Source: Acidobacteriota bacterium (lineage in GTDB: Bacteria; Acidobacteriota; Vicinamibacteria; Marinacidobacterales; Marinacidobacteraceae). From it: a stretch of DNA of 38,274 nt. This document shows, one piece after another, positions 33,378-38,274 of the stretch (within the stretch, counting starts at the first letter, position 1; each line of letters begins with the position of its first letter). A program made the position numbers and the translations under genes. The DNA lies in NCBI GenBank assembly GCA_028877265.1, contig JAPPGX010000018.1, positions 71,391 to 109,664 on the forward strand. Reading direction: 5' to 3'. The notes under the pieces are model-generated. The model was not told the origin of the DNA, ran no database searches, and worked only from the letters and a program-made list of their open reading frames with translations.

Positions 33378-35200
33378 GCCGCCGGACTCGACTTCAATAC
33401 CGCGACAAAGGCCGACTGGGGAATCTGCACGTTCCCCACCTGCTTCATGCGCTTTTTCCCTTCCTTCTGGCGCTCGAGCAGCTTCCGTTTCCGGGTGACG
33501 TCGCCGCCGTAGCACCGGGCGGTGACGTCCTTCCGGAGCGCCCGGATGTTGGTGCGGGCGATGATCTTCCCCCCGATGGCGCCCTGGATGGCGATCTTGA
33601 AGTTGTGCATCGGAATCGCCTCGGCGAGGCGTTCGCAGTAGCCGAGCGCCCGGGGACGCGCCTTTTCCTCGTGAACGAGCTGGCTGAGGGCGTCCACCCG
33701 CTCGCCGTTCACCAGGATGTCCACCTTGACGAGCTTGGTGGAGCGGTAGTCGAGCAGTTCGTAGTCGTAGCTGCCGTAGCCGTGGGTCACCGTCTTCAGC
33801 CGGTCGTGGAAGTCGAAGAGGACTTCGGCGAGCGGCAACTCGGCCTGGATCTCCACGCGCCGCGAAGACAGGAAATTCATGCGGCTGGTCGCCAGGCGCC
33901 GCTCGGTCAGGAGTTCCATGACCGGTCCCACCGAACGTTCCGGAATCAGGATGGAAGCGCGGATGTACGGCTCCTCCGTGCCGTCGATGATCGCCGGGTC
34001 CGGGTAGTAGGCCGGATTCTCGACCTCGTGCAGCTCCCCGTCCCGGGTGCTGACCCGGTAGCGCACGCTGGGGGCCGACAGGAGCAGCGACAGCCCGTGT
34101 TCCCGCTGCAGCCGCTCCTGCACCACGTCCAGATGGAGGAGTCCCAGGAATCCGCACCGGAACCCGAACCCGAGGGCGGTGGAGGTTTCGCGCTCATACG
34201 TCAGAGCCGGGTCGTTCAGCGACAGTTTCCCGAGCGCGTTCTCGAGTTCGCCGTAGTCGTCGGTCGAGATCGGGTAGACGGAGCTGAACACCACCGGACG
34301 CGGTTCGCGGTATCCGGGGAGCGACGTTTGCGCGGGGCGCGCGGTGTCAATCACCGTGTCGCCGATGGCGATGTCCTGAATCCGCTTGATGCCGCAGATG
34401 GCATATCCCACCGCCCCCGCGGAAAGAACCTCCACCGGTTCCCGGCGGAGTCGCAGGAGCCCGACCTCTTCGACGACGTGGTCCGTGTCCCCGCGCATCA
34501 GGCGCACCCGGTCTCCGCGACGAATCTCGCCATCCACCACGCGGACCAGCAGCACGACGCCCCGGAAGGTGTCGTACTGGGCGTCGAAGATGAGCGCCCG
34601 CAGGGGATCCGCGGGATCGCCGCCCGGCGGGGGAATCCGCGTCACGATGGCGTCCAGGATCTCCTCGATTCCCTCGCCCTTCTTCGCCGAGGCGAGCACC
34701 GCCTCGAAGGGATCGAGCCCCAGCTCCTCGTCGATCTCCTCGCGCACCCGCTCCGGATCGGCGGCCGGCAGATCGATCTTGTTGATCACCGGAACCACTT
34801 CGAGGTCGTACTCCATCGCCACGAAGTGGTTGGCGACCGTCTGCGCCTCGACCCCCTGGGCCGCGTCCACCAGCAGGAGCGCGCCCTCGCAGGACATGAG
34901 CGAGCGGCGCACCTCGTGGGAGAAGTCCACGTGGCCGGGGGTGTCGATCAGGTTGAGCTGGTAGGTCTCCCCGTCCTTCGTCTCATGGAGGAGCGAGACG
35001 CTGTTCGACTTGATGGTGATCCCGCGCTCGCGCTCGAGGTCCATCGAGTCCAGCAACTGGTCCCGGAACTCGCGGTCGCTGACCCCGCCGCAGCGCTGGA
35101 TGAGCCGGTCGGCGAGCGTGGACTTCCCGTGATCGATGTGCGCGATGATGCAGAAGTTGCGGACCCGTTCGATGGGAACCGGACCGCTGGTGTTGGGCAA
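33374..35200 (-). CDS. lepA: Elongation factor 4 (back-translocating GTPase)
   Basis: 608 residues, standard length. EF4 binds the ribosome and can move it back one codon under stress. G motifs: AHIDHGKST (19-27), DTPGHVDF, NKIDLP. Domains II to V are present, ending in the LepA-specific C-terminal domain (RCYGGDVTRKRKLLERQKEG). The start is TTG at 35200: the in-frame codon two upstream is the TGA stop of the M28 peptidase, and no ATG or GTG lies between. Separation from that stop is three bases (CCG). Expression should depend on reinitiation after the peptidase gene or on weak initiation at TTG. No clear Shine-Dalgarno is visible. Confidence 0.97.
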   Translation of the reverse strand: MPNTSGPVPIERVRNFCIIAHIDHGKSTLADRLIQRCGGVSDREFRDQLLDSMDLERERGITIKSNSVSLLHETKDGETYQLNLIDTPGHVDFSHEVRRSLMSCEGALLLVDAAQGVEAQTVANHFVAMEYDLEVVPVINKIDLPAADPERVREEIDEELGLDPFEAVLASAKKGEGIEEILDAIVTRIPPPGGDPADPLRALIFDAQYDTFRGVVLLVRVVDGEIRRGDRVRLMRGDTDHVVEEVGLLRLRREPVEVLSAGAVGYAICGIKRIQDIAIGDTVIDTARPAQTSLPGYREPRPVVFSSVYPISTDDYGELENALGKLSLNDPALTYERETSTALGFGFRCGFLGLLHLDVVQERLQREHGLSLLLSAPSVRYRVSTRDGELHEVENPAYYPDPAIIDGTEEPYIRASILIPERSVGPVMELLTERRLATSRMNFLSSRRVEIQAELPLAEVLFDFHDRLKTVTHGYGSYDYELLDYRSTKLVKVDILVNGERVDALSQLVHEEKARPRALGYCERLAEAIPMHNFKIAIQGAIGGKIIARTNIRALRKDVTARCYGGDVTRKRKLLERQKEGKKRMKQVGNVQIPQSAFVAVLKSSPAA

Positions 35201-35203
35201 CGG

Positions 35204-36994
35204 TCAGGGACGAGCCGTGGGAACGAGGGTCACCTCGTGCCGTTCCCCGTTGCGGAGGAACACCACGGTGAGCGGCTCGCCGATGCGGGCGGCCTCCAGC
35301 GCGTTCATGTAGTCGTAGATGTTCAGGACCGGAGTTCCCGCGAACTCGACGATCACGTCGCCCTTCTGCAGCCCTGCCGTTTCGGCCGGGCCGCCCGCCA
35401 TCACTCCGCCGAGCAGCAGTCCCTCGATCTCGGTGGCGTACTCGGGGATCGTGCCGGTGTAGGCGCGCAGCGAGACGCGCGAGGTTGCGGTATCCGGGGC
35501 CCGCTCCACCTCGACGAACTCGGGGACCGGATCGCTCTCGGCGACCCGGCGGGCGACAAGCCCCGTGAAGCGGGCGATCCGGGCGAGACCCTCGTAGTTC
35601 AGCTTGTCGGCGGTGTCGGAGGGCCGGTGGTAGTCGGGGTGCGTTCCGGTGAACAGGTTCAGCGTTGGAACGCTCTCGCTGTTGAACGCCGACGAGTCGG
35701 TGGGAAGGTAGGGGTCGTCGGAGAGGGCGAGGTCGAAGCCCCCCGGCACGTTCGCGCGCTCGACGATGCCGGGCCAGACGCTCGACGAGCCCATCGCCTG
35801 GACCGTCAGGCGGTTCTCCTCGAGCCGCCCCACCATGTCCAGGTTGATATAGGCCGCGAGCTGGTCCGGCCGGATCGCGTCCCGGAGGAACGCCCGGGAG
35901 CCGAGGAGGCCCGATTCCTCCCCGGACCAGAAGCCGACCAGCACCGGCCGCGCGAGGGGAGAGTCGGCAACCGTGCGCGCCAGCGCGAGCACCGCCGCGG
36001 TCCCCGACGCATTGTCGTCGGCGCCGGGATGGACGGCCGGGGGCGCGTGGGGGTTCAGGGAGCCGCCGCCCCCCATCCCGAGGTGGTCGTAGTGGGCTCC
36101 CACCGCGACGTAGGGCGGATCGACGCTGCCGTCCGCCGCCGGGAGGATCCCGACCACGTTCGCGCCGCTGGTGGGCGTCCGTTCAAGATCCACGGCAAGA
36201 GTGGCGAACCCGGGCAGCGGGAAGGACCCGGCGTCCACCTCGCCGGCATCGAGGGAGCGCTGCACCTCGGCGAGGGAAACCCCGGTTCCGGCAAAGAGCC
36301 GGTCGCCGGCCGCCCCGTCGATGGAGACGGCGAGGATGCCCTGGCTGCCCGGCGCCGAAATGTCGAAGCCGTCCGGCGCCAGTTCGCCGGCTCCTTCGGA
36401 CCCGGGGCCGGTGATCATCACCATGCCGGCCGCTCCCTGGTCCCGCGCCGCCGACGCCTTGGAGCGGAAATCGGCTTGGCGGTTCAGCACGGACCGGGTC
36501 TCGTCCTGCACGTCGTCCGGGAAATAACGGAGGACGACGACCACCTTGTCGCGAACGTCGTGGCCGGCGTAGCTGTCGTAGGTGACCCCGGCGTTTTCCG
36601 GAACCCGGATGCCGTAGCCCACGAAATAGAGCTCTCCCCGCACCTCCCCGGTTTCCGAGAACGCGAAGGCCTTCACCTGGTCGCCGCCGAACCGCTTGTG
36701 CCCCCCGGCGCGGAGCGAGGACCCCCGGTCCTCCACTCCGGAGATGAACCGGAAGGGGATTCCGAGGCCGTCCTGGCCGGGGAGCGGCCGGGCGCCGGCG
36801 GCCTCCAGCTCGGAGATCAGGTAGCGCCGCGCGGTAGCGGCTCCCGGCGTGCCCACCGCGCGCCCGTCGGTGCCCGGTCCGGTGAGCGCGAGGACGTCGT
36901 CCCGGAGTTCCTCGGGGGTCTGGCCCTCCGCGGGAAGCGTCAGCAGCAGCGCGAGCGAGAGGCTGACGCCGGTCAGGGTCTGGCGGCGGCTCAT
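35204..36994 (-). CDS. Secreted M28 metallopeptidase with PA-like insert and PDZ domain
   Basis: 596 residues from ATG 36994, overlapping the PD40 gene's stop (ATGA). Residues 1-24 are a signal peptide (VSLSLALLLTLPAEG). A protease-associated-like insert covers about 120-270 (YDSYAGHDVRDKVVVVLRYF). The di-zinc catalytic domain has H301/D303 in AHYDHLG, D326/D327 in PGADDNASG, E359/E360 in WSGEESG, D386 in NLDMVG and H456 in PDYHRPSDT: the full M28 ligand set. A C-terminal PDZ domain (about 505-590) includes GGVMAGGPAETAGLQKGDVI. Such enzymes are periplasmic or secreted aminopeptidases. Pairing with a PD40 propeller is common in Acidobacteriota-like genomes. In frame with lepA, with a single TGA between. 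Confidence 0.93.
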   Translation of the reverse strand: MSRRQTLTGVSLSLALLLTLPAEGQTPEELRDDVLALTGPGTDGRAVGTPGAATARRYLISELEAAGARPLPGQDGLGIPFRFISGVEDRGSSLRAGGHKRFGGDQVKAFAFSETGEVRGELYFVGYGIRVPENAGVTYDSYAGHDVRDKVVVVLRYFPDDVQDETRSVLNRQADFRSKASAARDQGAAGMVMITGPGSEGAGELAPDGFDISAPGSQGILAVSIDGAAGDRLFAGTGVSLAEVQRSLDAGEVDAGSFPLPGFATLAVDLERTPTSGANVVGILPAADGSVDPPYVAVGAHYDHLGMGGGGSLNPHAPPAVHPGADDNASGTAAVLALARTVADSPLARPVLVGFWSGEESGLLGSRAFLRDAIRPDQLAAYINLDMVGRLEENRLTVQAMGSSSVWPGIVERANVPGGFDLALSDDPYLPTDSSAFNSESVPTLNLFTGTHPDYHRPSDTADKLNYEGLARIARFTGLVARRVAESDPVPEFVEVERAPDTATSRVSLRAYTGTIPEYATEIEGLLLGGVMAGGPAETAGLQKGDVIVEFAGTPVLNIYDYMNALEAARIGEPLTVVFLRNGERHEVTLVPTARP

Positions 36995-38142
36995 TGAGGC
37001 GTCTCCGTGGGTTGGTTCCGGATCGGCGCGGAGCGGAGCGCGGCGAGCGCGGCCTCGTGATCCCAGTCGGCGAGGTAGATCTGGCCGCCTTCCCCGCCGT
37101 GGCGGGTGGAGGTCCAGGCGAGGCCCGCCCCGTCCGGGGTGGGGACCGGCAGCCCGTCGAAGCCGTCCGTGGTGGTGATCCGGACCGGGTCCTTCTCCCC
37201 GGCGACGTCCACCATGTACACCTCGAAGTTGCTGAATCCCAGCTTGTTCGACGCGAACAGGACGTATTCGAGGGAAGGATGGACGTACGGCGCCCAGCTC
37301 ATGGCCCGGAAATCGGTGAGCTGGCGCTGGTCGCTCCCGTCCGGGTTCATGGACCAGACGTCCGCGACCAGTCCGTCCTCCGAGAAGCGCCGCCAGATGA
37401 TCCGCGACCCGTCGGGGAAGTAGAACGGGCCGCCGTCGTAGCCGGGCACGTGGGTCAGGCGCCGCTGTTCGCTGCCGTCGGCGCGCATGGTCCAGATCTC
37501 GCCGAAGTAGGAGGGGTCGATTTCGGCGAGCCGGGTCTCCCGCTCCGACAGTTCGTCCTCGAACATGCCCCGCATCGAGGTGAAGACGATCCAGTCGCCG
37601 TCCGGCGACCAGCTTCCCTCGGCGTCGTAACCCTGCGCGTCGGTGAGGCGGACGAGTTCGCCGTCCGATCGCCGTTCCACGAAGACGTCCATGTGGGAGT
37701 CGTAGTCCCACTCGTAGCGGCGCTCCTGGCCGCTCTCCCGGAACGCGATCTCCTCCCGCTGCAGTTCGAGCGAACGGGGGTCGAGGTGGGTCGAGGCGAA
37801 GAGGATGTCCCCGTTCTTCCCCGAGATGAACGCGCAGGTGGTCTTGCCGTGACCCGGAGACACCCGGCGCACGTCCCCCGTCTCCATGGACAACAGGTAG
37901 ATCTGGAAGAAGGGATTTCCCGGCTCCCGCTCCGACTGGAAGACCATCTCCCTCCCGTCCGGGGAGAAGTAGCCCTCGCCAGCGCGCCGGCCCTCGACGG
38001 TCAGGCGGCGGATGCGGCTCAGGAAGCGGGACTCGTCGTCAGCCCCCTGCCCCGCGAAGACAGGGCTGACCAGACCTCCGCCCAACGCAATTGGAAGTAC
38101 GAACACGAGGCGGCCGGATACGCGCCGCAACGACTGGAACAT
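36991..38142 (-). CDS. Secreted TolB-like PD40 beta-propeller protein
   Basis: 383 residues from ATG 38142. The signal peptide is SGRLVFVLPIALGGGLVSPVFAG (about 9-31). Four to six PD40-type blades are recognisable by YFSPDGREMVFQSE, WSPDGDWIVFTS, YFPDGSRIIW and PTPDGAGLAWTS, giving the repeated x-x-x-SPDG-x-x-I-x-F pattern. No TolB N-terminal domain (D1) or peptidase S9 catalytic domain follows, so it is a bare propeller, probably a periplasmic binding or scaffolding protein. First gene visible in the leftward operon leading to the M28 peptidase, which it overlaps by ATGA. Confidence 0.87.
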   Translation of the reverse strand: MFQSLRRVSGRLVFVLPIALGGGLVSPVFAGQGADDESRFLSRIRRLTVEGRRAGEGYFSPDGREMVFQSEREPGNPFFQIYLLSMETGDVRRVSPGHGKTTCAFISGKNGDILFASTHLDPRSLELQREEIAFRESGQERRYEWDYDSHMDVFVERRSDGELVRLTDAQGYDAEGSWSPDGDWIVFTSMRGMFEDELSERETRLAEIDPSYFGEIWTMRADGSEQRRLTHVPGYDGGPFYFPDGSRIIWRRFSEDGLVADVWSMNPDGSDQRQLTDFRAMSWAPYVHPSLEYVLFASNKLGFSNFEVYMVDVAGEKDPVRITTTDGFDGLPVPTPDGAGLAWTSTRHGGEGGQIYLADWDHEAALAALRSAPIRNQPTETPQ

Positions 38143-38184
38143 GGGGGAAACGAGGGCTGCGAACCGGCCGGTCGGTAGCCCGTG

Positions 38185-38190
38185 ATTGTA
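38185..38190 (-). promoter_or_regulatory. Candidate -10 box of the PD40-M28-lepA-hemW-MATE operon
   Basis: TACAAT on the minus strand lies 43 nt upstream of the PD40 start in an otherwise GC-rich gap. No good -35 is seen at 16-18 bp. It is the only AT-rich hexamer of promoter type in this region. Confidence 0.25.
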
Positions 38191-38210
38191 CCCCGGCGAG
38201 TGGCGGCTAC

Positions 38211-38240
38211 GGCTTGGACCGCCGGTCTCCAGACCGGCAC
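38211..38240 (-). repeat. Two-hairpin intergenic repeat, copy E (truncated)
   Basis: On the minus strand GCCGGTCTGGAGACCGGC (38221-38238) is followed by GGTCCAAGCC, the same tail as copy C. The companion hairpin should lie to the right, where the sequence turns into homopolymers and is lost. Confidence 0.7.
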
Positions 38241-38274
38241 GGGGGGGGGGGCCCCCCCCCCCCCCCCCCCCCCC
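38241..38274. other. Homopolymer contig-end artefact
   Basis: Eleven G followed by 23 C, directly after a strong palindrome. This is typical of poly-G read tails joined with their complement at a contig end and should not be taken as genome sequence. Confidence 0.85.

Noticed and set aside
33050..36997. 1315-codon open frame antisense to lepA and the M28 peptidase
   Set aside because: High third-position GC leaves antisense frames free of stops. The translation is Arg/Gly/Val/Asp-rich with no domain, and both opposite genes are fully conserved families.
38019..38240. 73-codon frame starting MPVWRPAVQA
   Set aside because: The N-terminus is a translation of repeat copy E. The same peptide arises wherever the repeat occurs and is not a protein.

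Overview
The window is a GC-rich (visibly about two thirds G+C), gene-dense bacterial chromosome fragment with no phage, integron, CRISPR or rRNA/tRNA signal. The mix of secreted amidohydrolases, a DUF502 membrane protein, a DUF3179 protein, a signal-peptide PIG-L deacetylase, PD40 propeller plus M28 peptidase, and two TonB-dependent receptors points to a Gram-negative heterotroph living on peptides and complex organics. Acidobacteriota (or a neighbour such as Gemmatimonadota) fits best, but this is inferred from gene content only. The last 34 bases are an 11-G run joined to a 23-C run and look like a contig-end artefact.

Layout. 60-5000: secreted amidohydrolase, leuB, DUF502 protein and gdhA. 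A MITE-like inverted-repeat element sits between the last two and reaches into the gdhA stop codon. 5117-8083: a 988-residue protein with receiver domains fused to a PEP synthase-like domain, divergent from gdhA. 8087-9709: Na+/solute symporter. 9840-11914: a leftward operon of DUF2384/Xre antitoxin, RES toxin and TraB-family membrane protein. 11973-14585: PIG-L deacetylase. 14816-16009: AAA/DUF4143 ATPase with an AT-rich, probably leaderless promoter. 16170-17234: second secreted amidohydrolase. 17285-21024: PfkB kinase and GH4-type glycosidase (coupled by a TTGA overlap), then DUF3179. 21029-23139: 1-Cys peroxiredoxin and APC permease. 23229-25736: first TonB receptor. 25778-26683: secreted protein of eleven 23-residue MORN_2 repeats. 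26824-30769: small exported C-x-x-C-H protein, structured leader, siderophore-type TonB receptor, and a secreted aspartoacylase-like metallohydrolase overlapping the receptor by ATGA. 38142 down to 30787: a tightly packed leftward operon of PD40 propeller, M28/PDZ peptidase, lepA, hemW and a MATE-like transporter.

How it fits together. Much of the content concerns outside nutrients: secreted hydrolases and peptidase, TonB receptors, and sugar-type and amino-acid-type transporters. gdhA and the receiver/PEP synthase-like protein share an intergenic region and may link nitrogen and carbon status. Five copies of a two-hairpin intergenic element, with signature GCCGGTCTGAAGACCGGC, lie between genes, usually just 3' of a stop codon. 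No stretch longer than 300 bases lacks a gene; the larger gaps (3422-3633, 14586-14815, 27112-27314) are described individually.
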